Assembly: GCF_000350485.1 (NCBI RefSeq) | Contig: NZ_AORV01000031.1 | Location: 163,254 to 227,253 of the forward strand | Reading direction: 5' to 3' | Length of the DNA stretch: 64,000 nucleotides | Source: Ruminiclostridium cellobioparum subsp. termitidis CT1112 | Lineage (GTDB): Bacteria > Bacillota > Clostridia > Acetivibrionales > DSM-1351 | Shown here: positions 18,504-26,101 of the stretch, one piece after another | Numbering within the stretch: the first letter of the stretch is position 1 | How the letters are laid out: every line of letters begins with the position of its first letter | The notes under the pieces: generated by a model | The model's input: only the letters and a program-made list of their open reading frames with translations | Databases searched by the model: none | Told to the model about the DNA's origin: nothing | Translations under genes and position numbers: made by a program

Positions 18504-18879
18504 ATTGATTTCCCTCCATAGTAAATTCAAGCAGCTCATGCAGCTCCTCATGCGAGATTTTGGCGATTTTAGCCGCCTTAATCGCAATACTGAATCCACT
18601 CTCAATTTTACGGAGCATTTGCTCTCTTACAAGTTCGCTGTCTACCGAAGATACAAAACAGCCTTTGCCTTGCACATTGTAAATATAACCCTCCTGCTCC
18701 AACTCAGAGTACGCCCTTGTTGTAGTGACGACGCTCACTTTCAAGTCGGTGGCAAGCTGACGTATTGAAGGCAGCATATAATCGGCATGAAGCTCTCCGC
18801 TTAAAATCTCCTCTTTAATCTGCTCCTTGATTTGCTCGTAAATCGGAACACCTGATGAGTTCCTGATTATAACTCTCAA
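18496..18879 (-). CDS. GntR-family repressor (YtrA type), cassette 1
   Basis: This 127-aa regulator has an N-terminal winged helix-turn-helix (GVPIYEQIKEQIKEEI, LRQLATDLKVSVVTTTRAY) and a short helical dimerisation tail, as in YtrA proteins that repress their own ABC operon. A TTG start at 18879 is proposed: it sits 8 nt after GAGGTGGTG and gives the start RVIIRNSSG, which aligns with the cassette 2 paralogue (KIIISNTSG). It is the first gene of the operon. Confidence 0.85.
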   Translation of the reverse strand: MRVIIRNSSGVPIYEQIKEQIKEEILSGELHADYMLPSIRQLATDLKVSVVTTTRAYSELEQEGYIYNVQGKGCFVSSVDSELVREQMLRKIESGFSIAIKAAKIAKISHEELHELLEFTMEGNQYE

Positions 18880-18935
18880 TCGTAAAATCACCACCTCACT
18901 GCAACTGAATATGCCGTATTTACTGTACTTGTTTG

Positions 18936-18964
18936 ATAATAACACTTAATGTTCTATACGTCAA
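18936..18964 (-). promoter_or_regulatory. Promoter of the cassette 1 operon
   Basis: On the minus strand TTGACG (18959-18964) and TATTAT (18936-18941) are separated by 17 bp, close to the sigma-A consensus, about 60 bp upstream of the proposed TTG start of the GntR gene. The element GTACAGTAAATAC just downstream is a near-palindrome and a possible operator. Confidence 0.6.
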
Positions 18965-19073
18965 GTTATATCTGCTATAATAGAAAAATGGTTAAAACCA
19001 TAACCTGTGCAACAGAATGAAATATACTTTCTAAAAGATATGTGATAAAAATATAAATATAAAGGAGAGGTAA

Positions 19074-19550
19074 ATGATGAATAAAATGCCGCCAATAGAA
19101 AAAATACACGAAGCCTATAGTGCCATTGCAGACAATCGTGTGATAATAAGCACTGATTCAGCCAAAGTGATATCTTCAAACCATGGGAAAGAATATACAG
19201 TTACCTGGAAAGATGGTATATATACTTCAAATGATAATGCATCCTATTGGGGCGGTTATGCTGGATACCCGATGATAGCCGTGTTGATGCTACAAGGCAA
19301 ATTAAAACTAGACCGCTCTATAGCTGAATATTTTAAAGGGGTTAATTGGACAGAGCTTAATGCCAAGCATAAGGCAAAATATGCAAAAGCTGTGTCTGAA
19401 ATTATGGATGAGTTAAAAGCCAGGGGAATTGATTGTGATGCAATTAATAAGAACGTAAATGAAGTATATACGCAGATAGAATTACTGGATATTTCTTGTA
19501 AGCGGAGTTCTGTAAAGCCACCAAGATCAGGCTCAGGAAAAGAGTATTAG
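19074..19550 (+). CDS. Hypothetical protein, 158 aa
   Basis: I do not recognise this soluble protein. It has no signal peptide or membrane helix. A central region (KVISSNHGKEYTVTWKDG) looks like beta strands, followed by a hydrophobic GYPMIAVLMLQGKL segment and a helical second half ending in a basic tail. The start has a strong AAAGGAGAGG site. It is the only plus-strand gene between the two minus-strand GntR/ABC cassettes and is followed by an insertion sequence remnant. Confidence 0.6.
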   Translation: MMNKMPPIEKIHEAYSAIADNRVIISTDSAKVISSNHGKEYTVTWKDGIYTSNDNASYWGGYAGYPMIAVLMLQGKLKLDRSIAEYFKGVNWTELNAKHKAKYAKAVSEIMDELKARGIDCDAINKNVNEVYTQIELLDISCKRSSVKPPRSGSGKEY

Positions 19551-19639
19551 ATATTATAAAGCCTATATTTATAAATAACACCACTAATCATTAGATTTAT
19601 AAAAATTAACAGCTAAAAGGGATAACCATTACGAGAAGA

Positions 19640-19880
19640 GCAATAATGTATTATCCCAATATTGAAATTCCGGATGTCGGACAATTCATAGGAACTAATG
19701 GCACATATCAAAGCGAGGTTCATCTCTGCTACGAAGAATAGGATATGAAACCATGAAGTGTTTGAAAACAACAAAGGATGTGCATGATTCGGTTTATCAA
19801 TTTATGATTAGGAAAGAAACAGAAGGTAAGCCCAAGTAGGAACAAAGAAATTAATAGAAGCAATGCAGGGATAAAAAAGA
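19640..19880 (+). mobile_element. IS110-family transposase remnant (C-terminal fragment)
   Basis: Short frames separated by frameshifts and stops together match the C-terminal part of IS110/IS116 transposases. About 19647 starts MYYPNIEIPDVGQFIGTNG. In another frame follow ISKRGSSLLRRIGYETMKC and DVHDSVYQFMIRKETEGKPK, ending at a stop near 19839. ISKRGS..LRR is the hallmark of this family's C-terminal transposase domain. Only about 80 codons remain, so the element is dead. It lies about 110 bp from tRNA-Ser(CGA). Confidence 0.55.
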
Positions 19881-19952
19881 GGAAACTCTTTTTTATTGAA
19901 AAATTATAATGAAAAAAGCCCGCAAACGCACTAAAATTTTATGTATAAAACG

Positions 19953-19982
19953 CTGAAAAGCCTGATAAATCAGGCTTTTCAG
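19953..19982 (-). terminator. Terminator of tRNA-Ser(CGA)
   Basis: CTGAAAAGCCTGA and TCAGGCTTTTCAG form a perfect 13-bp stem with a 4-nt loop just past the tRNA 3' end on the minus strand, followed by GTTTTAT. Confidence 0.8.
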
Positions 19983-19990
19983 ACAAATTG

Positions 19991-20080
19991 TGGCGGAGAG
20001 GGCGGGATTCGAACCCGCGTGACGTTTCCGTCAAACTGATTTCGAGTCAGCCCCGTTATGACCTCTTCGATACCTCTCCA
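19991..20080 (-). tRNA. tRNA-Ser (anticodon CGA)
   Basis: The minus strand folds into a class II tRNA with a long variable arm. The acceptor stem TGGAGAGG/CCTCTCCG ends in an encoded CCA. The anticodon stem holds the loop CTCGAAA, giving anticodon CGA that reads UCG serine codons. The T-loop GGTTCGAATCC is intact. It is 90 nt including CCA. Confidence 0.95.
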
Positions 20081-20202
20081 AAATCAGCTAAAGCCGTTTA
20101 CTTGTTTATATTGTATGTCAACTAACTTCAGCATATATATTCTACACGGAAAACCACGGTGTTTCAAGTTTTTTATTTTTCCATATTCTTTCAGTAGGAA
20201 AG

Positions 20203-20859
20203 TTATAGCTCCATTCCATCATACAATTTCTGAGTAAATCCCATTGAAATGCCGTAAATTACGATATCCAGCAAAATCGAGACTGCAAAAAAGGCTGAGA
20301 CATTATTTAATACAGCAATATCAGGAATTTTTTGTAGATTTTCCGGACTGACACCTTTAGCTATAACCCCGACCAGAAACATTCCTATAAAAGGGATGAA
20401 AGTAATAAATCTGCCTTTAATGGCACCAAACTTGAAAAACCCCGGCAGTTGTATCGCCGTAAAAAGTGTATACAGCATCAATCCCACGCTTACTGCTATT
20501 ACCATATCCTGATATGAAAATGATTTTTTTGTAAATGTCAGAATTACAACATTCATTACCACTCCGAATAAGACGGCAATAACTCCTGTAAGTGCTGAGA
20601 ACATATATCTGCCTGTCACAATATCTCTCTTGGTCACGGGCAGTAATCCATAAAGCCTGTTGAGATCATTTTTCTCAGCTATGGAAAAGGTGTAGCTTGA
20701 AGTCATTGCCATAATACTCATACAAAATATAACTCCTGAAATTATATCCTGTGTTCCGAATATTACAATCAACGGAACCAGAAAAACTATCAGCAGTGAT
20801 TTGGAATATGGTTTGATTAACGAAATATCAAGCTTTATCATTTTTATAACATTATTCAT
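20203..20859 (-). CDS. ABC-2 type permease, cassette 2
   Basis: This 218-aa membrane protein has about six hydrophobic helices and NDLNRLYGLLPVTKRDI, matching the ABC2_membrane_5 type. It is the paralogue of the cassette 1 permease (219 aa). Its gene overlaps the ATPase gene by 8 bp. The likely role is membrane export driven by the neighbouring ATPase, substrate unknown. Confidence 0.85.
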   Translation of the reverse strand: MNNVIKMIKLDISLIKPYSKSLLIVFLVPLIVIFGTQDIISGVIFCMSIMAMTSSYTFSIAEKNDLNRLYGLLPVTKRDIVTGRYMFSALTGVIAVLFGVVMNVVILTFTKKSFSYQDMVIAVSVGLMLYTLFTAIQLPGFFKFGAIKGRFITFIPFIGMFLVGVIAKGVSPENLQKIPDIAVLNNVSAFFAVSILLDIVIYGISMGFTQKLYDGMEL

Positions 20860-21712
20860 TATTACTGCCTCCCTTGCTGGTAAAAATAATAATATCGTCT
20901 ATTGAAACAGGTTCACAGCTCATGTTACTAAAGCTCTTGATATCACTGGTCCTAATCAATCCTTCAAAGCCCGTTGAATACTTCCTTATACCCATAAGCA
21001 TTCTTTCCTGTTCTCTGCCGAGGTCATTTTTGCCCCCTTTGACCATCCTGAAACCGTCTATAAAATCATCCTTTGACCCGGTGAAAAATAAATTACCATT
21101 ATTTATAAATGTAATATAGTCGGCAATCTTATCCAAATCAGAGGTTATATGGGTAGAGAACAGAACACTTCTTTTACCGTCCTGTATAAATTCAGATAAA
21201 ATATCAAGAAATTCATCTCTGGCCACAGGATCCAGCCCACTGGTAGGTTCATCAAGAATCAGCAATCTGGCATCGTGGGACAACGCGCAGGCCACCATTA
21301 ATTTCATCTGCATTCCCCGGGAAAGTTCTTTAACCTTTTTATTTTTATCCAGACCAAAGTTTTTAATCATATTATGAAACTTTTTACTGTCCCAGGTTGA
21401 ATAAAAAATACCAATGGATTTTTCCACCTGCTTAACAGTCCAGTCCTGTACAAAATAACTGGAATCGAATACGGCTCCTATGTTTTCCTTTATCCTGCCC
21501 TGGTCGTCAATACTGTCCATACCAAGGATTTTTATACTTCCGCCTGACTTTTTTATCATATTAAGCATAAGTTTTATGGTTGTAGTCTTGCCCGCCCCAT
21601 TTGGCCCTATGAGCCCCATGATATACCCTTCAGGCAATGAAAGGCTTATATTGTTCAGGGTAAATTTATTATATTTTTTACAAAGGCCCTCTATTTCTAT
21701 AACATTACTCAT
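20852..21712 (-). CDS. ABC transporter ATP-binding protein, cassette 2
   Basis: This ABC-2 exporter ATPase has Walker A GPNGAGKTT, signature LSRGMQMKL, Walker B LLILDEPTSGLDP and the switch His in LFSTHI. At 286 aa it matches cassette 1 in length and motif order. The start at 21712 follows GGAGGAGG by 6 nt, inside the end of the GntR gene, with the 8-bp overlap ATGAGTAA. It works with the permease downstream. Confidence 0.92.
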   Translation of the reverse strand: MSNVIEIEGLCKKYNKFTLNNISLSLPEGYIMGLIGPNGAGKTTTIKLMLNMIKKSGGSIKILGMDSIDDQGRIKENIGAVFDSSYFVQDWTVKQVEKSIGIFYSTWDSKKFHNMIKNFGLDKNKKVKELSRGMQMKLMVACALSHDARLLILDEPTSGLDPVARDEFLDILSEFIQDGKRSVLFSTHITSDLDKIADYITFINNGNLFFTGSKDDFIDGFRMVKGGKNDLGREQERMLMGIRKYSTGFEGLIRTSDIKSFSNMSCEPVSIDDIIIFTSKGGSNNE

Positions 21713-22088
21713 TTTCATCCTCCTCCATAAGTATTCCAAGCATTTTTACAAGTTCTTCCTCTGATACGCCCGCCCTTCTTGCTGATCTAATCGCCGAAAC
21801 CAGATTATCCTCTATTTCTCTCAGCAGCTGTTCGCGGATCAGTTCAGAGCCCCTTCCCATAACGTAGCAGCCCTTTCCCTGAACATTTGTCACATATCCC
21901 TCCTGCTCCAACTCGGTATATGCTCTGGTCGTGGTAAGAACGCTTATTTTCAGATCTCTGGCCAGCTGGCGCAAGGAGGGCAGAAGCTCATTCTCTTCTA
22001 TTTCCCCCGAAAGAATGGAACTTTTAATCTGCTCTTTTATCTGTTCATAAATGGGTATACCCGAGGTATTTGAAATAATAATTTTCAC
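21705..22088 (-). CDS. GntR-family repressor (YtrA type), cassette 2
   Basis: This 127-aa winged-helix regulator has GIPIYEQIKEQIKSSI and LRQLARDLKISVLTTTRAY, nearly the same as the cassette 1 regulator, and the same length. The start is GTG at 22088 after CGGAGGATATAA. It probably represses this operon by binding the long palindrome at 22107-22146 immediately upstream. Confidence 0.88.
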   Translation of the reverse strand: MKIIISNTSGIPIYEQIKEQIKSSILSGEIEENELLPSLRQLARDLKISVLTTTRAYTELEQEGYVTNVQGKGCYVMGRGSELIREQLLREIEDNLVSAIRSARRAGVSEEELVKMLGILMEEDENE

Positions 22089-22106
22089 TTATATCCTCCG
22101 TTCGGA

Positions 22107-22146
22107 TGTATATACTGTTATATATGTTACATATACAGTATATACA
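22107..22146 (-). promoter_or_regulatory. Operator/promoter of the cassette 2 operon
   Basis: TGTATATACTGT (22107-22118) and ACAGTATATACA (22135-22146) are perfect 12-bp inverted arms separated by 16 bp, starting 19 bp upstream of the GTG start. The long spaced palindrome suits a dimeric YtrA-type GntR repressor. The TATA-rich centre probably holds the -10 region. Confidence 0.65.
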
Positions 22147-22175
22147 TCAATGACAGCACTGTCAATAAAAAGCCG

Positions 22176-22200
22176 TAAAAAAGCCTGCATGCTTGCAGGC
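22176..22200 (-). terminator. Terminator of the CmpB-like gene
   Basis: GCCTGCA (22183-22189) and TGCAGGC (22194-22200) form a 7-bp GC-rich stem with loop TGCT. On the minus strand it is followed by six T, about 70 nt past the stop of the gene at 22272. Confidence 0.75.
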
Positions 22201-22271
22201 CCATAACAGCAGGTGTTTTGAATATTAATTTTTTTATTACTTCAGCAAATGCTTTAAATATCAGCCGCTCC

Positions 22272-23213
22272 TTACTTGGTCACCTTTTGTTTCAATTCTT
22301 TCAGAGCTTCCTTCAAATGGCCCAGCTGAGCGTTATACCTGACGCTGCGCATTCCAGGAAAAGCTTTGATTAACCTGTGTCCGCTGCCTCTTTTGGCAGT
22401 TAGGGCTTCAAACTTTTCCCTCAGCTTTTTATTAAATTCCAGTTTACTCTCCTCAAACTTGTGATTAAAGCCTGTTTTACTTTCTTCGATTATCTGATTT
22501 AAACTTGCCTTACTTTCCTCCAATTTATTATTAAGATTTGTTCTGCCTATTTCTATCTTTTGATTTATACCGGCCTTGCCTTCTTCTATGATGATTTTCA
22601 GCTTTTCAAAGCTTTTCAGGAATTCCCGCTCATTGAACCATTCCTGAATATCGGTATTTTTACGGAGTTCTTCTGTGAATTCATATAGCTTCCTGAGCCG
22701 CTCATTAAGATTTACCAGCGTATTAAGCGTAAAGATGCTGTCCACGATAAAAACTACAAATAATAAAATGTCTATAATCATCAAATAGAAATAGGGTATG
22801 TTCCCAACCAGCTTTTCGGTTATTGGATGAATGACCTCTATAAGCAGGACGCCCATCATTCCAAAACAAATGGAATTCTCCAGACATACCCGGCCTTGCA
22901 GGTTAAACCTCTTATTACTGTAATCCCACCATCTTGTTCCGAAAAAAGTCTCAAGCAGCCAGCCTGTTGTATACTCAATAATGCTTGTAATTGCCATACC
23001 GGTTATAAAAACGAACGGCAGACTAAAGGCCACAGGTTCCAGAAGCCATATAATAAAAAGAGCTCCGAATCCGTACACAGGACACACAGGCCCCGCCAGG
23101 AAACCTCTGTTTACAATTCTTTTTGATAAAAAGGAACAGAATACAACCTCACAAAACCATCCAATAAAGCTGTAAATGGTAAAATAAACAAACAATTTTT
23201 CCACTTCCTGCAA
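22272..23213 (-). CDS. CmpB-type membrane protein (PF06541-like) with hendecad coiled coil
   Basis: The N-terminal 170 residues match the clostridial putative ABC-transporter type IV (CmpB) membrane family: IYSFIGWFCEVVFCS, then GPVCPVYGFGAL and GTRWWDYS, over about five membrane helices. Function is unknown. The C-terminal half (about 195-290) is a charged coiled coil built from 11-residue repeats (KLEESKASLNQ, IIEESKTGFNH, KFEESKLEFNK). Most family members are shorter and lack such a tail. It is a single-gene unit with its own terminator. Confidence 0.8.
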   Translation of the reverse strand: MQEVEKLFVYFTIYSFIGWFCEVVFCSFLSKRIVNRGFLAGPVCPVYGFGALFIIWLLEPVAFSLPFVFITGMAITSIIEYTTGWLLETFFGTRWWDYSNKRFNLQGRVCLENSICFGMMGVLLIEVIHPITEKLVGNIPYFYLMIIDILLFVVFIVDSIFTLNTLVNLNERLRKLYEFTEELRKNTDIQEWFNEREFLKSFEKLKIIIEEGKAGINQKIEIGRTNLNNKLEESKASLNQIIEESKTGFNHKFEESKLEFNKKLREKFEALTAKRGSGHRLIKAFPGMRSVRYNAQLGHLKEALKELKQKVTK

Positions 23214-23564
23214 TCGGATTCCCCCCTGTCAACATCCCTCAGCTATTTATATAAATTATACGAAATTTTTTGATTAAAGTTTATAGGTTAATGAAGAAAA
23301 ATGTATTAATTTGTAATATTAAGGTCTGAAATAAGTCTGAAAAATGGTGACCGATGATATCATGAAGAACTCGTGGAATCTATACCCTTAAATGTATTGT
23401 ATCGGAAAAAATGCATAAAACCTGTATATACAACTTTACCAGCTATAGCCCAGCATTTTTATGGATATTTCATCTGAAATTTCATTCCAAATGCAATAGG
23501 TTTATAGTAAAATAATTCTATATTATGTCATAATTTAATATATAAAATAATAAAAGGTGGTAAA
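23214..23564. other. Intergenic region, 351 bp
   Basis: This AT-rich gap separates the divergent CmpB-like and HD-GYP genes and must hold both promoters. I looked for a cyclic-di-GMP riboswitch, which would make sense before an HD-GYP gene, and saw none. No convincing ORF or strong hairpin is visible. Confidence 0.5.
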
Positions 23565-24869
23565 ATGGATCTTCAAATTCCAATTATAAATATGGTTTTA
23601 TCCCTCTCAGGCGCAATTGATTTAATTGACCGCAGCTTGACCAATCACCACAAGAGAGTCACATATATTGCATTCAGTATAGCAAAGCAACTGAATTTTT
23701 CAGACCGGGAGCTGAAAGATATCGTTTTGGCAAGCCTGCTGCATGACTGCGGTGCTGTAAATGTGTCAGAAAGAAACTCCTTATTCGAATTTGATTACGG
23801 AAATTCGTCAATACAGAGACATTCCCATGGCTATAAGGGATGGTTTATTCTCAGTGATTCTGAAGAATTGAAGGCTGCTGCCGAAATAATCAAATTCCAT
23901 CATGTTTTTTGGGAAGAACAGGACGAAGGATATCTTCATACTGATGAAATACCTATAGCCAGTCATGTCCTCCACCTGGCAGACAGAATTGATATACTTA
24001 TCAATAGAAATAAGGAAATCCTTGATCAGAGAAAATTCATCCTCAATCAGGTTGAAAGATGTAAAGGTACAATGTTTATGCCGGAAGTTGTGGAGGCATT
24101 TGAAGCTCTTGCCCCCAAGCCATATTTTTGGTTTGATATTGTCAACCCCTATATTGATGAACTGATCAAGAATGAAATGTCCTCCTACCTGGTAACCCTG
24201 AACAACAAGAATTTGTTGGAGTTTGCCAATGTAGCACACAGGATAATCGACTTCAGAAGCAAATTTACTGCCACCCATTCAATCGGAGTTGCAACCAGTG
24301 CCAGCAGTCTGGCTTCAAAGCTGGGCTTCAGCAAAGAAGACTGTGAGCTTATGCATTGTGCAGGCCTGATGCATGATCTTGGAAAACTGGCCATATCTGA
24401 AAGGATTCTGGAGAAACCGGGGCCTCTTGACAAGCATGAGTATAATATTATTAAAACCCATACATACCATACATACAGAATTATAGATTCCATACCCGGC
24501 CTTGGCAAAGTCCGCAACTGGGCGGCCTTTCACCATGAAAAGCTGGATGGTTCCGGATATCCCTTCAGACTGAAAGCCGATGAGCTTGATTTGGGTTCAA
24601 GAATACTGGCCATAAGTGATATGTTTACAGCATTGACCGAAGAGAGACCCTATCGACGTGCACTATCCGTCAATGCCGCCATTGATATCATAATGAATAC
24701 AAAAGGTCTGGATCCGGATGTAAAGGATTGCCTGTATAAAAATCTTGAGGAAATAAACGAGATACGAAGGGTTTCACAGGAAAATATCTTTCTTAGCTGC
24801 CATGAAGTATTGAATAGTCAATATGATTTTGCATATTCTCAATTAAAGTTATCCGGACAAATTAAGTAA
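23565..24869 (+). CDS. Tandem HD-GYP protein, probable cyclic-di-GMP phosphodiesterase
   Basis: This 434-aa cytoplasmic protein has two HD-type domains. The first (about 20-190) is divergent, with NHHKRVTYIAF, LLHDCGAVN and FHHVFW. The second (about 230-400) is a canonical HD-GYP domain with ATHSIGVATSASSLA, MHDLGK (His about 270), HHEKLDGSGYP (about 323-333) and ISDMFTALTEERPYR. HD-GYP enzymes hydrolyse cyclic-di-GMP to pGpG or GMP. There is no receiver or sensor domain, so the first domain may be the regulatory part. A ribosome site AAAGGTGG precedes the ATG. The GGDEF cyclase at 39.1 kb would be the opposing activity. Confidence 0.88.
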   Translation: MDLQIPIINMVLSLSGAIDLIDRSLTNHHKRVTYIAFSIAKQLNFSDRELKDIVLASLLHDCGAVNVSERNSLFEFDYGNSSIQRHSHGYKGWFILSDSEELKAAAEIIKFHHVFWEEQDEGYLHTDEIPIASHVLHLADRIDILINRNKEILDQRKFILNQVERCKGTMFMPEVVEAFEALAPKPYFWFDIVNPYIDELIKNEMSSYLVTLNNKNLLEFANVAHRIIDFRSKFTATHSIGVATSASSLASKLGFSKEDCELMHCAGLMHDLGKLAISERILEKPGPLDKHEYNIIKTHTYHTYRIIDSIPGLGKVRNWAAFHHEKLDGSGYPFRLKADELDLGSRILAISDMFTALTEERPYRRALSVNAAIDIIMNTKGLDPDVKDCLYKNLEEINEIRRVSQENIFLSCHEVLNSQYDFAYSQLKLSGQIK

Positions 24870-24925
24870 TTCTTTTTACATAACACACATTGCTTTAACA
24901 GCCAATCGGAAAAGGATAAAAAAAC

Positions 24926-24945
24926 AGCCGGCCATCCAGCCGGCT
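24926..24945. terminator. GC-rich hairpin after the HD-GYP gene
   Basis: AGCCGGC (24926-24932) and GCCGGCT (24939-24945) form a 7-bp stem. On the plus strand it is followed by AAATTTATTG, and on the minus strand by a run of seven T. It sits 57 nt past the HD-GYP stop. Confidence 0.6.
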
Positions 24946-25064
24946 AAATTTATTGTTAAGGGTATTTCATAACTATATTGTATACCTGATCAGGTTTAAT
25001 TACACTGTCAATACATGCGTCAGGAGGAATGTTATACCTGTATATGATTATTGGCAGTTTATTG

Positions 25065-25093
25065 TTGACAAGTACCATGGTGTAATGTAAAAT
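25065..25093 (+). promoter_or_regulatory. Promoter of tRNA-Ser(GGA)
   Basis: TTGACA (25065-25070) and TAAAAT (25088-25093) are 17 bp apart, 38 bp upstream of the tRNA, a near-consensus sigma-A promoter. Confidence 0.75.
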
Positions 25094-25130
25094 ATAAAAG
25101 CGGCTTAAGGCCGAATTGAATATTTTATGT

Positions 25131-25221
25131 GGAGAGATGGCTGAGCTGGTCTAAGGCGCACGACTGGAAATCGTGTGAGGTTTAACCGCCTCCGAGAGTT
25201 CGAATCTCTCTCTCTCCGCCA
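25131..25221 (+). tRNA. tRNA-Ser (anticodon GGA)
   Basis: A class II tRNA with acceptor stem GGAGAGA/TCTCTCC, discriminator G and encoded CCA. The anticodon loop CTGGAAA gives anticodon GGA (reads UCC/UCU). A long variable arm and a GTTCGAATC T-loop are present. Confidence 0.95.
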
Positions 25222-25375
25222 AAATCAAGGGCTTTCAGGATTTGACTCTGGAAGCCACTTTTGCGTTTATAGGTCATTTTCTTACACTAGGTTTATACTT
25301 AAACCGTTTTTAATTAAAAAGCTTGATTTTGCCTAAAGTCCTTCTTTGTAATATCGTTAAAATTTGGACATTATC

Positions 25376-25768
25376 CTAAACCTTCAGCCGTTCCTTTAAT
25401 GCATCTTGTAAGACCTGAGAGAAGTTGATGTGATTTTTTTCTGCCTCAGCATTTAACCAACTGGGCAGTGTAACATTTTTTCTGACAGTACGCATATCAT
25501 ATGCACGTCGATATGCTGCAAAATCAATATCAACAAGAGTTACAATATCATTTTCTTTATGTTCAATTTGCTCCAATGATATCGTTGCCGGTTCCGGTAT
25601 GCTCCGGCCGCAGTCCTCTTCTGTAATTCCCCATAGACCAATAGCATCACGCGCCATGTCTATTGCATCTGCGATGTCACTCCCCTCCGTATTTATTTGT
25701 AAATCAGGTGAGTACGCTACATAACCACGTTCCGCCGGAGTTAATATAATTGGATATACTTTTTTCAT
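25376..25768 (-). CDS. hicB: HicB-family antitoxin
   Basis: This 130-aa protein starts KKVYPIILTPAERGYVAYSPDL, the degraded RNase H-like HicB fold (about 1-60). The C-terminal part (RTVRKNVTLPSWLNAEAEK ... FSQVLQDALKERL) is a ribbon-helix-helix DNA-binding domain. HicB neutralises the HicA mRNA interferase and represses the operon. The upstream hicA gene is broken by a stop codon, so hicB is now an orphan antitoxin. Gene order hicA-hicB is conserved. Confidence 0.88.
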   Translation of the reverse strand: MKKVYPIILTPAERGYVAYSPDLQINTEGSDIADAIDMARDAIGLWGITEEDCGRSIPEPATISLEQIEHKENDIVTLVDIDFAAYRRAYDMRTVRKNVTLPSWLNAEAEKNHINFSQVLQDALKERLKV

Positions 25769-25806
25769 ACTATCAATCCTCCATTCCAGGCACTTAGATG
25801 TACTTA

Positions 25807-25980
25807 TTATTTAAGTCCATGTCGCTTGATTATTGCTTTTGCAAGTAGTTAGTTTACTTCTGCATGTCTCGGAATTGGTTCACTTACTTTCCCATTCGTA
25901 TATATGTCGTGATTAGCGCCGCCGCGGAGTTTCCACCATCCGTTATTCTCTAACTTTTTTATTAAGTCTCTCCGTTTCAT
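25807..25980 (-). pseudogene. hicA: hicA toxin gene with an internal stop codon
   Basis: From the ATG at 25980 the frame reads MKRRDLIKKLENNGWWKL, then GGANHDIYTNGK and PIPRHAEVN, the HicA double-stranded-RNA-binding fold with its catalytic His in GGxxHDIY. A TAA at 25849-25851 interrupts it after 43 codons. The same frame then continues LLAKAIIKRHGLK to a normal stop at 25807. HicA proteins usually read a Glu codon at that point (EVNELLAKAI), so a single GAA to TAA change explains it. The product lacks its last helix and is probably inactive. Confidence 0.85.
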
Positions 25981-26015
25981 GCTTTATCACCCCAACATGA
26001 TGTTTATACCAATTA

Positions 26016-26038
26016 TTATACGTATTAAATGCGTATAA
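26016..26038 (-). promoter_or_regulatory. Palindrome upstream of hicAB
   Basis: TTATACG (26016-26022) and CGTATAA (26032-26038) form a perfect inverted repeat 36-58 bp upstream of the hicA ATG, a likely HicB operator. Confidence 0.5.
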
Positions 26039-26101
26039 ATCAATAATGATTGAAATATTTTTTATAATGTCCATCTCCCTAAAAACGCTATTAGCAATTT
26101 A

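Noticed and set aside
23214..23564. Cyclic-di-GMP riboswitch before the HD-GYP gene
   Set aside because: The conserved GEMM-type core and tetraloop-receptor pattern are not visible; the stretch is AT-rich without a stable fold.
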